A stretch of DNA of 36,407 nucleotides from DATLFA01 sp039934635 (lineage in GTDB: Bacteria; Actinomycetota; Acidimicrobiia; Acidimicrobiales; WLNW01). The stretch lies in the NCBI GenBank assembly GCA_039934635.1, contig JBDTLT010000031.1:1-36407 (forward strand), written 5' to 3'. Both the position numbers and the translations under genes were made by a program. Below, in pieces: positions 1 to 8,744 of this stretch; positions within the stretch are counted from its first letter, which is position 1, and the number at the start of each line of letters is the position of its first letter. Under the pieces are notes generated by a model. It had not been told where the DNA came from. It made no database searches and saw only the letters and a program-made list of their open reading frames with translations.

Positions 1-100
1 CGACCATCTCTACTTTCATCAGGTCGGGCCTCGCCAAGACGAGTTCTTACACGTCTGGCAATCGCAGTTGCGTCAACGCATCGAGGCGATCACCGCCTGA
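1..100 (+). CDS. F420-dependent / luciferase-like oxidoreductase, C-terminal fragment
   Basis: An open frame enters from the left edge (codons in phase with base 2) and ends at a TGA at 98-100, giving about 32 residues. The tail reads HLYFHQVGPRQDEFLHVW followed by a short basic helix. The pattern HQVGP-x-Q-x-x-F resembles the C-terminus of F420-dependent oxidoreductases of the luciferase-like TIM-barrel superfamily (the G6PDH-like branch). In that family this end packs against the barrel and the enzymes move a hydride to or from coenzyme F420. The catalytic part lies outside the window, so the assignment rests only on this tail. It converges on the PAP2 gene with a 17-nt gap. Confidence 0.5.
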   Translation, partial: DHLYFHQVGPRQDEFLHVWQSQLRQRIEAITA

Positions 101-117
101 CGCGAGCTACCGAACGG

Positions 118-1026
118 CTATCGAGATCGCCCGACGTCGACGGCAAGGTGATTGCCGGCGGTTTCGGTGACCAGGCCCCTCGGTCGGCCCAGTTGTGCAA
201 GGTCGAGCGCGGGTACGGTCGGCCGTCGCCGGCTACCTTCGTTCCTGGCGTCGCGCCAGAGCGTTGCCCACATGCACACGGTGAAGATCACGAGAGCAAC
301 GAACGCGTCCAGCCAGTAATGGTTGGCGGTGACGATGATGGCCAACAGCGTCAGGACGGGATGCGCGACGGCCACCCATCGCCACTTGGAGCGCGTGAAC
401 TTCACGGTGCCCCAAGCGACCAGCACGGCCCATCCGAAATGCAGCGACGGCATGGCGGCAATCTGGTTGCTCACGCCATCGAAGAGTCCTTGGTTGCCGT
501 AGGCACGCGGCCCGAACAGACGGCCGGTGTCGACGAAACCGAATTCGGGAAACATGCGTGGCGGCGCCAACGGGTAGACGACATGCAACACCATGCCGAT
601 TGCAGTCATCCAGATCAACGTGCGGCGACAGACGCGATAGGCATCGGGCTTTGCGGCGTACATCCACACGAGAAACAACGTCATCATCGTGAAGTGGGCG
701 ATGACGTAGTACTGGTTGAGGAACCGCACGAATGGCGGCCAACGCATCGAGATACGCGTGAGGTCGACTTCGTTCGGTACCGGGAGGCCACGCTCGAACT
801 TGATCACATGTCGTGCGTTGCCCACCGCAGAGGCCAGTTGGTCTCTAGACCAGTAGCGCACCAACTTGTACAACAAGAGCAAGGCCGCGAGTTGCAGGAT
901 CTCGCTCAGAAGGTCCGCGCCAAATCTCGATCTCCACCATCGCATCACGCCGCGGATGTACCCAGGACGCGCGGGCGTTACACCCGGCGGTGCCGGCCAT
1001 CTCGCGAGCGGTGGCAGTGCGCCCAT
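118..1026 (-). CDS. PAP2-family membrane phosphatase / inositolphosphotransferase-like protein
   Basis: Polytopic membrane protein of 302 residues. PAP2 signatures are visible: PLAPPRM (152-158), PSLHFGW (193-199) with the catalytic His196, and ANHYWLDA (235-242) with His236 and Asp240. These are the C2/C3 motifs of the PAP2_3 branch, which includes Aur1-like inositol phosphorylceramide synthases and actinobacterial phosphatidylinositol-type phosphotransferases. It probably moves or removes a phospho-head group on the outer face of the membrane. The ATG at 1026 has GGAGG eight bases upstream. An internal ATG at residue 28 (MRWWRSRFG) would give a more typical N-terminus because residues 1-27 are Pro-rich and lack a membrane helix. 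It follows the STAS gene after 29 nt and may be cotranscribed with it. Confidence 0.8.
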   Translation of the reverse strand: MGALPPLARWPAPPGVTPARPGYIRGVMRWWRSRFGADLLSEILQLAALLLLYKLVRYWSRDQLASAVGNARHVIKFERGLPVPNEVDLTRISMRWPPFVRFLNQYYVIAHFTMMTLFLVWMYAAKPDAYRVCRRTLIWMTAIGMVLHVVYPLAPPRMFPEFGFVDTGRLFGPRAYGNQGLFDGVSNQIAAMPSLHFGWAVLVAWGTVKFTRSKWRWVAVAHPVLTLLAIIVTANHYWLDAFVALVIFTVCMWATLWRDARNEGSRRRPTVPALDLAQLGRPRGLVTETAGNHLAVDVGRSR

Positions 1027-1055
1027 TTAGGAGGCCTCCAGCACCGGCACGCGCA

Positions 1056-1382
1056 TCATGGCTCTACGCTCAGGACACTTGTCACACCGGTCGTCTCGAT
1101 CAAGCGGATGATGCTGCTCTGCGCGTGCCGCAATACGAGCGCGTCGAGTTTCGCCGCCGCTTGCAGCAACACGGCAAGACCCGAACTGTCCATGAATGTC
1201 AACTCCCGCACATCGAGTACGAGGCGCGCGGGATTCGCCACGCGCATCGACTCGATGGCGCGGCGTAGTTGCGGCGCGTTGGACAGATCGACTTCGCCCG
1301 CCACGTGTAATACGCATTCGCCGGCGTCATCGCGACACGGCTCGAACCGCGCCGACGTGGCGTCGTCGTCTACTGCTGCCAT
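1056..1382 (-). CDS. STAS-domain anti-sigma factor antagonist
   Basis: Small cytoplasmic protein of 108 residues, the normal length for SpoIIAA/RsbV-type antagonists. The phosphorylation motif FMDSSGLAVL spans 63-72, with Ser66 the expected target of an anti-sigma kinase and substrate of a PP2C phosphatase. In the partner-switch scheme the dephosphorylated form binds the anti-sigma factor and frees a sigma factor. It starts inside the last codons of the SpoIIE phosphatase gene (13-nt overlap), so the two are translationally coupled and very likely act as enzyme and substrate. No HATPase_c kinase or sigma factor is present in the window. Confidence 0.9.
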   Translation of the reverse strand: MAAVDDDATSARFEPCRDDAGECVLHVAGEVDLSNAPQLRRAIESMRVANPARLVLDVRELTFMDSSGLAVLLQAAAKLDALVLRHAQSSIIRLIETTGVTSVLSVEP

Positions 1383-3040
1383 CGGATACCCACGATCGCT
1401 GTGTCGTCGTCCGCCCGAGTCGCGACATCGCGCATCAGTTTCGACAATACCTCATCAAGCGAACGATTCTCGGTCGCAATTGCCGCTCGGACGCGCTCCA
1501 TTCCTACATCGACCATCTCACCACGGCGTTCGAACAGGCCATCGGTGAACGCGACCAACGTGGCACCGTTACCTACGTCACATGTGAAGGACGCATAGGG
1601 CTTTGCACTGGCCACCCCGACCGGCGCCCCGGCAACGGTCTCGATGATGCGCGTGCCCCGATCGTCGCGGAGAACCGGACGCGGATGCCCGGCATTCGCA
1701 AATGTGATCTTGCGCTCACTGATCGAAATGAGCGCGATCAATATCGTTGCGAAGTGACCATCGCGCTCGACATCGACGAGGTTGCGCAACCGCGCCAGGA
1801 TGGCGGCCGGCTCATGGCCCTCCAGCGCGAAGCCTCGCGACGCGAATCGCAGAGCCGCCATGGCGGCCGACGCCTCGAGTCCACGCCCCGAAACATCACC
1901 GACCACCACCATCACTCGGTCTTCGGTGAGCGCGATGACCTCGTACCAATCGCCACCGACTTCGACGCCCTCGACACCGGGTTCGTAGCGCGCCGCGATC
2001 TCGAGGCCGGGTATGTCGGGCAATCGACTCGGCAACAAGCTGCGCTGCAGAGATTGTGCGATATCGCGTTGCGACTCGAACAGCTTTTGATTCTCGTTCG
2101 CGAGTCGCCGTGCGTGCCTGCGGCCGACGGCCAGCCGCTCGGTCACCAACGTCGCCGCAAGAGTCAGCACGGTGCCGACCGCCGCGATGATCCAAGGCAA
2201 CGCATCGAGCACCGGGCCGCCGAGCTCTTCGCGTGGCCTCATCGCCAACGTCAACTTCGAGTCGCCGAAGTCGACCGACTGCACTGACCGTCGTCCGGTG
2301 ATCGGCAAATCGCGGATGCTGGCGATCAAGAGTTCCGACGAGGTTTCGTCCGGACCGAGATACAACGCGTAGTCCAGCCCCGCGAACGTCGATCCTTGCT
2401 GCACCACGCCGGTGCGGTCAGGCGGCAGGGCAGCCTCGGCGTATGCCACGAACGACGGGGCCGCCTGGTTGGATGCAAACGCGTAGCCCAGCCGTGGTTG
2501 ATCCGCGTCGAGCAGATCGACGATGCCGAGCGACGTCGTCACCGTCGAGCGATTCAACACAGCACGAATCGTGTCAGCGGACCTGGCGGCCAACATCGAT
2601 GGCTGACCGATCGTCGCGAGTGGACGGGGATCCGTCGCGTTCAGTTGCCATAACGAGACCGAGACGAACGGCGCGCCTTGCTGCACGAGTGGCGTCGCGA
2701 ATCGGCGAAATGCCGTGGCGTCGCCGTTGGTCGCCTCTGCGAGCTCGGCTCCGGCGGCCAACGGCGTCTGCACGCGCGGAAGGCTCGTCACGAGCACCGC
2801 GGCCGCCTCTCGCACGCGCTGATCGAGCAATCGTTGTTCGTTGCGTCCGTGGCTCCACGCGGTAACCCATGTGAGGCCTCCGACGGCCGCCGCGCCCACG
2901 ACGAGTACACCGATCGATAGCCGATGCAGCCGCCGCCGACCCAACGAACCTTCGCCCAAAACGGATCTCGCTCCCTCGTGCCCCGTGTCGGAGGATATCG
3001 AGTTGCACGGAAGGGTTGACTCGAGTGCACGTCGACCCAA
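1370..3040 (-). CDS. Membrane-bound PP2C/SpoIIE serine phosphatase with extracellular sensor region
   Basis: Protein of up to 556 residues. TM1 is at about 42-63, an extracellular region at 64-280 (CHASE-like by topology; no named domain recognised), TM2 at 281-301, a short helical linker, then a SpoIIE phosphatase domain at 330-553. Metal-binding motifs are intact: GGDWYEV (362-368), GDVSGRG (381-387), FTDGLFE (498-504), DDDTA (544-548). By family it is an RsbU-like phosphatase that reactivates a phosphorylated STAS protein in response to an outside signal. Its substrate is probably the STAS protein encoded by the overlapping downstream gene. The start is uncertain: the longest frame uses TTG at 3040, and TTG codons nearer TM1 (around residues 28-33) are alternatives. 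Confidence 0.88.
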   Translation of the reverse strand: MGRRALESTLPCNSISSDTGHEGARSVLGEGSLGRRRLHRLSIGVLVVGAAAVGGLTWVTAWSHGRNEQRLLDQRVREAAAVLVTSLPRVQTPLAAGAELAEATNGDATAFRRFATPLVQQGAPFVSVSLWQLNATDPRPLATIGQPSMLAARSADTIRAVLNRSTVTTSLGIVDLLDADQPRLGYAFASNQAAPSFVAYAEAALPPDRTGVVQQGSTFAGLDYALYLGPDETSSELLIASIRDLPITGRRSVQSVDFGDSKLTLAMRPREELGGPVLDALPWIIAAVGTVLTLAATLVTERLAVGRRHARRLANENQKLFESQRDIAQSLQRSLLPSRLPDIPGLEIAARYEPGVEGVEVGGDWYEVIALTEDRVMVVVGDVSGRGLEASAAMAALRFASRGFALEGHEPAAILARLRNLVDVERDGHFATILIALISISERKITFANAGHPRPVLRDDRGTRIIETVAGAPVGVASAKPYASFTCDVGNGATLVAFTDGLFERRGEMVDVGMERVRAAIATENRSLDEVLSKLMRDVATRADDDTAIVGIRWQQ

Positions 3041-3119
3041 AAGGAGTAGTTGCCACAGTGCGTGGCGCGGTCACCTGGTTGCGTGGCGCGCCGCACCACA
3101 CGGCGCACGCCCGCACCGT

Positions 3120-4205
3120 CTACGGGAGGCGCCAACCGAATCTGCGCGCGGGCGCGACGCCGGGCAGGGGGAGTTCGATCGGCACCACTGGCCCGTCCAA
3201 TTCGGGTACCGCCAGCACCGGCGGTAGCGCAGCGGTGATCGGCGCCGGACGACGCAGTCCGATAAGACCGACGACGCCCGCGAGCATCGGAATCCACAAT
3301 TGAAAGAGGCGATAGATCATCAACGCTGCCGCGGCCTGGGGGATCGTCAGCCCCGAACCCGTCAGCGAATGCATCATCGTCAACTCGACGACGCCGAGGC
3401 CCACCGGAACCAGCGCCAACGAACCGGCAACGGTCGCGACCGCATACATCGCGAGCCCGGTCGCGAAGGACACCGAGCCACCGGCCGCATGGATACCTAC
3501 GGTCACCAATTCGGCACCGGCCAGCTTGCCCACGAACGCCCAACCGAGTGCGGGAAGGAACTGCGCCCGCCGATCCCACTGTTGCGCAACGCAGGCAGTC
3601 CACGTCGCCGAGTCCACGCGCTGATCCGCCGCCTTGCCCGGGCGTAGGCGGGCGCGCGCCCGCACCTCCCAGCTCGCCAGGCGTTCGTGACGAGCATGCA
3701 GCAAAGCGAAGACACCGACGCGCACAACCGTGATGGCTGTGTACAGCGCGACGAGCAGTACCACCGCAACCGGGGCGATGCCGGAGCGAGCGATGAACGG
3801 CATGGTCACGAGTGCTACCACCGTGAGCGCGACACGACCGACGGCCGATGCGGTGAAGAAGCCGGCGGCACCGAGCCCCGGCGAGTCGTTGCGTCGTTCC
3901 GCCTCCCCGGTGAACAACACGATCGACGACAACTTGCCGCCGGGAACCGCGCAGTTGAAGAAGTGACTGACGAGCGAAAGTCGCGTGGCCCGGGCCAAGG
4001 GCACGTCGACGCCGGCGGTCCGCAGGCACTCTCGGTAGACGCCGCCGGTCGAGATCGCCAGCACCAGCGATGCCAATAGACCCAACAGCCAGTCGCGCGG
4101 GGGCGCGGCGCCCGCGATCGTGGCCGCGCGGAGCAGATGGTCTCGGTGGTGCACGAGGTACAACACCCCGACACTGGCCAAAAAGAGCAACGCCGCCCGC
4201 CGCAT
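3120..4205 (-). CDS. Lysylphosphatidylglycerol-synthase TM / UPF0104 family membrane protein
   Basis: Integral membrane protein of 361 residues with about eight hydrophobic helices. Family motifs are VPGGKL (87-92), PVGLGVVE (267-274, the usual P-x-G-x-G-x-x-E element) and YRLFQLWIP (298-306). It matches the flippase-like transmembrane half of MprF. The soluble GNAT-like aminoacyltransferase half is absent, so it is not a lysyl-PG synthase by itself. Members are often linked to lipid flipping or glycolipid metabolism. The C-terminal tail of about 45 residues is Pro/Ala rich. It is separated by 79 nt from the SpoIIE gene and by 90 nt from the SDR gene, so it may have its own promoter. Confidence 0.8.
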   Translation of the reverse strand: MRRAALLFLASVGVLYLVHHRDHLLRAATIAGAAPPRDWLLGLLASLVLAISTGGVYRECLRTAGVDVPLARATRLSLVSHFFNCAVPGGKLSSIVLFTGEAERRNDSPGLGAAGFFTASAVGRVALTVVALVTMPFIARSGIAPVAVVLLVALYTAITVVRVGVFALLHARHERLASWEVRARARLRPGKAADQRVDSATWTACVAQQWDRRAQFLPALGWAFVGKLAGAELVTVGIHAAGGSVSFATGLAMYAVATVAGSLALVPVGLGVVELTMMHSLTGSGLTIPQAAAALMIYRLFQLWIPMLAGVVGLIGLRRPAPITAALPPVLAVPELDGPVVPIELPLPGVAPARRFGWRLP

Positions 4206-4227
4206 GCCTGCAGGGTACCGGCATCTG

Positions 4228-4239
4228 TGACGATCGTCA
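4228..4239. promoter_or_regulatory. 12-bp palindrome upstream of the UPF0104 gene
   Basis: TGACGATCGTCA is a perfect palindrome, 22 nt upstream of the ATG at 4205 and in the only substantial gap around that gene. It could be a regulator binding site. GATC-rich palindromes are common by chance in this genome, so this is weak. Confidence 0.25.
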
Positions 4240-4243
4240 TATC

Positions 4244-4269
4244 GGGATTCGGGAAAGGGCCGAATTCCC
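4244..4269 (-). terminator. Possible hairpin terminator after the SDR gene
   Basis: Arms GGGATTCGG (4244-4252) and CCGAATTCCC (4260-4269) can pair with a one-base bulge and a 7-nt loop. On the minus strand it lies 27 nt past the SDR stop codon. No T-run follows, so it would be an imperfect intrinsic terminator. Confidence 0.35.
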
Positions 4270-4295
4270 CAAGCGCGCGGTCGCGGCCCGGTGCG

Positions 4296-5081
4296 TCAGA
4301 AGGCCTTTTTCATGTAGCCGCCGTCGACCAGCATCGTCTGGCCGGTGATGAAGTTGGCTTCTTCGGAGCACAGGAACAACGCCATGTTCGCGAGGTCGTC
4401 CATGCGTCCGAGGCGAGGGATCAACTGGCCGCCCACGAACTCGTCTCCGATGCCTTTGCGCACCGGGTCGTTCATCCACTCGATCGACGCCTCGGAGTCG
4501 ACGAGCCCCGGCGCAATGCCGTTGACGCGTATGCGGTCGGGCGCGAACTCGGTCGCGAGGCCGACGGTCAGCGCATTCAAGCCAAGCTTGGACACGCTGT
4601 ACGCGTTGCCTCCCATCCACGCCGCCATCGACGAGTGATTGATGATCGAGCCGCCGCCGCGCGCCGCCATCGACTCGCGGCACGACAGCGCACAGATGAG
4701 GGCGCCGATCACATTGACATCGATCACCGCCCGCCATTGCGGGAGATCTTCGATCTTGAAGGGCACCTGCGCGTGGTGATGATGAATGCCCGCATTGTTG
4801 ACGAGGATGTCGATACCGCCGAAGCGCTCGACGGCCTTCGCAACCATCGCGGCGACTGCGACTTCGTCGGTGACGTTCATCGTGACGGCGAGACCGTGGC
4901 TGCCGTTTGCCTCGAGTTCGTCGACGACACGGGCACCGGCCGCCGGATCGAGATCGGCGATGACGACGGACGCGCCTTCGGCGGCGAATCGGTGCGCATA
5001 CGTGCGGCCGATGCCTGCTCCCCCGCCCGTGATGACAATGACTTTGTCCTCGAACCGTGCGATGTTTGCCTCCCCGATCAA
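4296..5081 (-). CDS. SDR-family NAD(P)-dependent oxidoreductase
   Basis: Classical short-chain dehydrogenase/reductase of 261 residues. It has the cofactor loop TGGGAGIG (18-25), NNAG (95-98), a likely catalytic Ser151, and YSVSK with Tyr161 and Lys165. The C-terminus GQTMLVDGG is typical of the FabG-like branch. The acidic DLD after beta-2 (43-45) favours NAD over NADP. The Ser-Tyr loop is about three residues shorter than usual. The start is a TTG at 5081 overlapping the PaiB stop as TTGA, which implies translational coupling. Substrate unknown. Confidence 0.9.
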   Translation of the reverse strand: MIGEANIARFEDKVIVITGGGAGIGRTYAHRFAAEGASVVIADLDPAAGARVVDELEANGSHGLAVTMNVTDEVAVAAMVAKAVERFGGIDILVNNAGIHHHHAQVPFKIEDLPQWRAVIDVNVIGALICALSCRESMAARGGGSIINHSSMAAWMGGNAYSVSKLGLNALTVGLATEFAPDRIRVNGIAPGLVDSEASIEWMNDPVRKGIGDEFVGGQLIPRLGRMDDLANMALFLCSEEANFITGQTMLVDGGYMKKAF

Positions 5082-5734
5082 CGGCCGCCGTCGGCCCCCG
5101 AACCGGATCGTAGCGAGCGCATGTGCTCGGCGACGGCCTGTTGGCGCCCATCGCCGACAGCCAGATGATCGATGACGCCGGAAACGTCGGCGTCATCTCG
5201 ATTCTGGCTCAGTTTCCATTTCGCGTCGATGCGTTCGATGCGCAACTCGATACCGACGACCGCACGGATCATTGCATCGATGTACTTCTGCGGCGCATCG
5301 GTGATCGCCCACGGTTCGGGCGAACCTGCCTCATGGGTCGTCGTCAGCCGCTCGAGTAGCGTGCGCTTCCACTCGTGATCGTCGTGCACGATCAGCGGGC
5401 CGCGAACGTGGACAGTGAGATAGTTCCACGTCGGTACGACCCGCCCATCCTGCGCCTTGGACGCGTACCAGGATGGCGAAACATAGGCGTCATAGTCGCG
5501 GAAGATCGCGAGTGCCTCACCGGTCGCTTCGTAGTTCTCCCATTGTGGATTTACGCGCGCGAAGTGACCCAACAATGCGCCGTGCTTTCCGACGGCGTCG
5601 TCGAACAACAGCGGAATGCTCGATGCTTCGATGCCCTGCCCTGTCCAAGTGATGAGCTCCGCGAGCGGGACACGACGAATGAGAGCACCGATCGCTGCCG
5701 GCTCGGTTTGCGCGAAGTGCGCGGGGCAATACAC
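5078..5734 (-). CDS. PaiB-like FMN-binding protein
   Basis: Protein of 218 residues, full length for the PaiB family. Family signatures: MYCPAHF at the N-terminus, YVSPSWY (84-90), VPTWNY (100-105) and KWKLSQNR (172-179). The fold is a split-barrel flavin-binding domain. Bacillus PaiB was described as a negative regulator, but many members may simply be flavoproteins. The start is GTG at 5734, fixed by the conserved N-terminal MY-x-P-x-HF. It is the first gene of a two-gene unit with the SDR gene and diverges from the alpha/beta hydrolase gene across 66 nt. Confidence 0.88.
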   Translation of the reverse strand: MYCPAHFAQTEPAAIGALIRRVPLAELITWTGQGIEASSIPLLFDDAVGKHGALLGHFARVNPQWENYEATGEALAIFRDYDAYVSPSWYASKAQDGRVVPTWNYLTVHVRGPLIVHDDHEWKRTLLERLTTTHEAGSPEPWAITDAPQKYIDAMIRAVVGIELRIERIDAKWKLSQNRDDADVSGVIDHLAVGDGRQQAVAEHMRSLRSGSGADGGR

Positions 5735-5800
5735 GCACCTAGATTAACCACCCGTTGCCTACCACCTCGCCGGCGAACGAACTCGAGGAGAGTGAGCGTC

Positions 5801-6652
5801 ATGGCCAGCATCATCACGGAGCACGAACAACAACAACTCGACAAGGCCAACGAATCGGGTCTCACTCCCGTCGTGTTCATCCACGGCCTCTGGTTGTTGC
5901 CGAACAGTTGGGATCGTTGGCGTTCGGTCTTCGAGGAAGTCGGTTACACGACGCTTGCACCCGGCTGGCCCGACGATCCCAACACTGTCGAAGAAGCCAA
6001 TGCGAACCCCGATGTCCTCGCACACAAGACTGTCGGGCAAATCGCTGATCACTTCGAAGATGTCGTCGGCAAGCTCACCAAGAAGCCGGCGCTCATCGGC
6101 CACTCGTTCGGCGGACTTCTCGCACAGATCCTCGCCGGACGCGGCGTGGCCGACGCAACTGTCGCGATCGACCCTGCACCATTTCGCGGCGTGTTGCCGT
6201 TGCCGCTGTCGGCGCTGAAATCAGCGGCGCCCGTGCTCGGCAATCCGTTGAATCACGGACGCGCGATCCCGCTCACCTACGACCAATTCCGCTACGCATT
6301 CGCGAACGCGATCGAAGAAGACGAAGCCAAAGTGCTCTACAACACTTATGCCGTGCCCGGTTCGGGTGTGCCGCTCTTTCAAGCCGCGACCGCCAACTTG
6401 AACCCGTGGACCGAAGTCAAGGTCAAGTCGAAGAACCCTGATCGAGGTCCGCTGCTGATCGTGTCGGGCGAGAAGGACCACACGGTGCCGTGGGCGATCG
6501 CGAATGCGTCATTCAAGAAGCAGCGGCGCAACAAGGGCGTCACCGAGATCGTCGAGATTCCCGGTCGTGGGCACTCCCTCATCATCGACAACGGCTGGCG
6601 TGACGTTGCCGAAACCGCGTTGGCCTTCGTTCAACGCTTCGTCAAGGCCTGA
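5801..6652 (+). CDS. Alpha/beta hydrolase
   Basis: Cytoplasmic hydrolase of 283 residues. The HGLW oxyanion element is at 28-31, the nucleophile motif GHSFGG at 100-105 (Ser102), the acid is Asp226 in GEKDHTVP, and the catalytic His258 lies in GRGHS. The triad order is standard. The spacing and the PGWPDDP segment (54-60) resemble esterase/haloperoxidase-like members; substrate unknown. The ATG at 5801 is chosen because GAGGAG at 5785-5790 gives a 10-base spacing. The in-frame GTG at 5792 would be too close to that site. The 3' end overlaps the convergent histidine kinase gene by 22 nt. Confidence 0.87.
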   Translation: MASIITEHEQQQLDKANESGLTPVVFIHGLWLLPNSWDRWRSVFEEVGYTTLAPGWPDDPNTVEEANANPDVLAHKTVGQIADHFEDVVGKLTKKPALIGHSFGGLLAQILAGRGVADATVAIDPAPFRGVLPLPLSALKSAAPVLGNPLNHGRAIPLTYDQFRYAFANAIEEDEAKVLYNTYAVPGSGVPLFQAATANLNPWTEVKVKSKNPDRGPLLIVSGEKDHTVPWAIANASFKKQRRNKGVTEIVEIPGRGHSLIIDNGWRDVAETALAFVQRFVKA

Positions 6653-8037
6653 GCACCGACCGCCGGTAGTACGACCACGACACGAGCGCCGCCGATTGGC
6701 GAATCGTCGACATGGATCGTGCCGTGGTGGCGTTCGACGATGCTCTTGGCCAACGCGAGCCCGAGGCCCGCACCGCCGACGTCGCGCGCGCGCGATTGGT
6801 CGAGACGAGTGAACCGTTCGAACACGCGTTGACGGTCTTGCACCGCGATTCCCGGGCCGTCGTCATCGACGGAAACCCGCACGGTTCGACCATCGGTGCT
6901 CAACGTGACCTCGACCGTGCGACGCGCGAACCGGGTGGCGTTGTCGAGGAGGTTGCCGATGACCCGCGCGAGTTGGTCGGCTTGTCCGGACACGTAGACC
7001 GGATCACTGGGCAGCACGGTGACCGCGACGCGTCGTGATCGGGCGGATTCGGCGGCAACCAGCCCGCTGATGTCGATCGACGCGTCGTCGGGCGAAATGC
7101 TCTGCTCGTCGACCGATGCCAGCAGCAGCAGATCGGCAACGAGCACCTCGAGCCGATCCTCTTCCTCGAGGAGCCCTTCGGCCACCTGAGGCCAGTCCGC
7201 CCGCTCCCCCGCCCGCAAAGCAACTTCGAGCTCGGCGCGAATCGCGGCGATCGGGCTGCGCAGTTCATGCGACGCGTCGGAGACGAACTGGCGCTGCTGC
7301 GCCGCCGATGTTTCGAGTCGGTCGAGCATGGCGTTCATCGTGTGTGCGAGGCGGCTGATCTCGTCGCTCGTGCGCGGTTCGGGCACGCGCCGGTGCATCG
7401 TGGTGCCGGTGATCGATTCGACCTCGCGCCGCATCGCCTCGACGGGCTGCAACGCACGCCCGACGACGAGCCATGCGACCAGCGCGACCAGCGCGACGAC
7501 GAACGGCAGTGCGGTGAGCAATGATCCCTTGAGCGCGTTGATCGACTCTTCGACGCCGTCGAGCGGCGATGCGACAACGATCCGGTACGCCTGCCCGGCC
7601 GCGGTCTGGACAGTGGTCGATTGGACGTCGAACGGGATCGCGGTGCTGTGCCCGGCGAACGGCACGGAGATCTCGGTGGTGCCGTCGACCAGCATGCCGT
7701 TCTCGAGATAGGCGGTGAAGGGCGATGGCTCTCCGCCGCCGACCCCCGCGCTGCCCACAACTCCCGAGACGGGACGACCCTGATTGTCGAGTATCAACAC
7801 GTTCCCGGTCGTGCCGATGATGAACGGCTTGAGCTCATCGATCGGTACTCCACCGCTGACGAGTTGAGCCTCTGTCGCATCGAGTTGTGCCTGGCCCTGC
7901 GTTCGCACCTTGTCGAGGAGCTTGCTCTCGATCGCCTGCACCAGCACGAAGCCGGCGAGCGCGATCGCGGCGGCGACGACGAGCGTCGCGACCGCGGTGA
8001 TACGCACCCGCACCGAGCGCAACGAGAACCTATCCAT
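6631..8037 (-). CDS. Two-component sensor histidine kinase (HAMP-HisKA-HATPase)
   Basis: 468 residues. TM1 is at 13-35, an extracytoplasmic sensor region at 36-172, TM2 at 173-193, HAMP at 194-246, and the HisKA motif SHELRSP carries the phospho-acceptor His257. The ATPase domain has NLLDN (362-366), DDDGPGI (391-397), FERFTRLD (406-413) and GGAGLGL (421-427). It overlaps the response regulator gene by 8 nt and is downstream of it. The divergent transporter operon suggests that it senses envelope stress or the transported compound. The sensor region is not a named domain that I recognise. Confidence 0.95.
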   Translation of the reverse strand: MDRFSLRSVRVRITAVATLVVAAAIALAGFVLVQAIESKLLDKVRTQGQAQLDATEAQLVSGGVPIDELKPFIIGTTGNVLILDNQGRPVSGVVGSAGVGGGEPSPFTAYLENGMLVDGTTEISVPFAGHSTAIPFDVQSTTVQTAAGQAYRIVVASPLDGVEESINALKGSLLTALPFVVALVALVAWLVVGRALQPVEAMRREVESITGTTMHRRVPEPRTSDEISRLAHTMNAMLDRLETSAAQQRQFVSDASHELRSPIAAIRAELEVALRAGERADWPQVAEGLLEEEDRLEVLVADLLLLASVDEQSISPDDASIDISGLVAAESARSRRVAVTVLPSDPVYVSGQADQLARVIGNLLDNATRFARRTVEVTLSTDGRTVRVSVDDDGPGIAVQDRQRVFERFTRLDQSRARDVGGAGLGLALAKSIVERHHGTIHVDDSPIGGARVVVVLPAVGAQALTKR

Positions 8038-8704
8038 CGGCCATCAACCGATAGCCGACGCCGCGCACGGTTTGCAGCGTTGCGCGTCCGAACGGCGCGT
8101 CGATCTTGCGCCGCAGATAACCGACGTAGACCTCGACGACGTTGGCATCACCGCCGAAGTCATGGCCCCACACCTCGTCGAGCAGATCAAGCTTTGGGCA
8201 AACATCGCCGGGCCGGCGCAACAGCGCCTCGAGCAGATCGAACTCTCGGGCGGTCAGTTCGATCGGCACATCGCCACGCGTGCACACACGACGGCCGGGG
8301 TCGATCGTGAGATCTCCCGCGCACAATGCCGCTGGCCGCGCGCCTGCACCACGCCGCTGCAGCGCGCGCAAGCGCGCCACGAGCACGACGAACGAGAACG
8401 GCTTGGCCAAGAAGTCGTCGGCACCTGTATCGAGTGCCTCTGCTTCATCGTATTCGCCGTTCTTCGCGGTCAACATCAGGATCGGCGTCCACACGCCTTC
8501 GGCGCGCAGCGTGCGACACACCTCGAAGCCGTTCATCCCGGGGAGCAGGATGTCGAGAACGATGGCGCCGTACTGACGCTCACGCGCCCGCCACAACCCG
8601 TCGACGCCGTTGTGGGTCACCTCGACCGTGAAGCCTTCCGCGGTGAGGCCGCGAGCGACCACGTTCGCCAGATGCGTTTCGTCTTCGACCACCAGCACCC
8701 GCAC
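8030..8704 (-). CDS. OmpR/PhoB-family response regulator
   Basis: 224 residues from the GTG at 8704. The receiver domain spans 1-115, with acidic pocket Glu7/Asp8, phospho-acceptor Asp51 in LDILLPGMNG, Thr79 and Lys101. The winged-helix DNA-binding domain runs from about 127 to 222 (LTAREFDLLEALL, VRGVGYRL). The open frame extends upstream to 8989, but those codons precede the invariant MRVLVVEDE start and run across the operator, so they are excluded. It probably binds the palindrome/direct-repeat element at 8745-8774 and controls both itself and the divergent lipoprotein-transporter operon. Confidence 0.93.
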   Translation of the reverse strand: MRVLVVEDETHLANVVARGLTAEGFTVEVTHNGVDGLWRARERQYGAIVLDILLPGMNGFEVCRTLRAEGVWTPILMLTAKNGEYDEAEALDTGADDFLAKPFSFVVLVARLRALQRRGAGARPAALCAGDLTIDPGRRVCTRGDVPIELTAREFDLLEALLRRPGDVCPKLDLLDEVWGHDFGGDANVVEVYVGYLRRKIDAPFGRATLQTVRGVGYRLMADG

Positions 8705-8744
8705 CCATCCAGTGTGCCGCAGGGTGCGACCGGCTTCGACGCGC

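Noticed and set aside
148..1548. Long plus-strand open frame (466 codons) opposite the PAP2 and STAS genes
   Set aside because: It lies antisense to well-recognised proteins, is rich in His/Arg/Asp with no domain, and is the usual antisense shadow of high-GC genes.
3041..3119. GGCGCGCC-centred symmetry in the gap between the SpoIIE and UPF0104 genes
   Set aside because: Only eight bases are perfectly symmetric and the flanks do not pair; expected by chance in GC-rich DNA.
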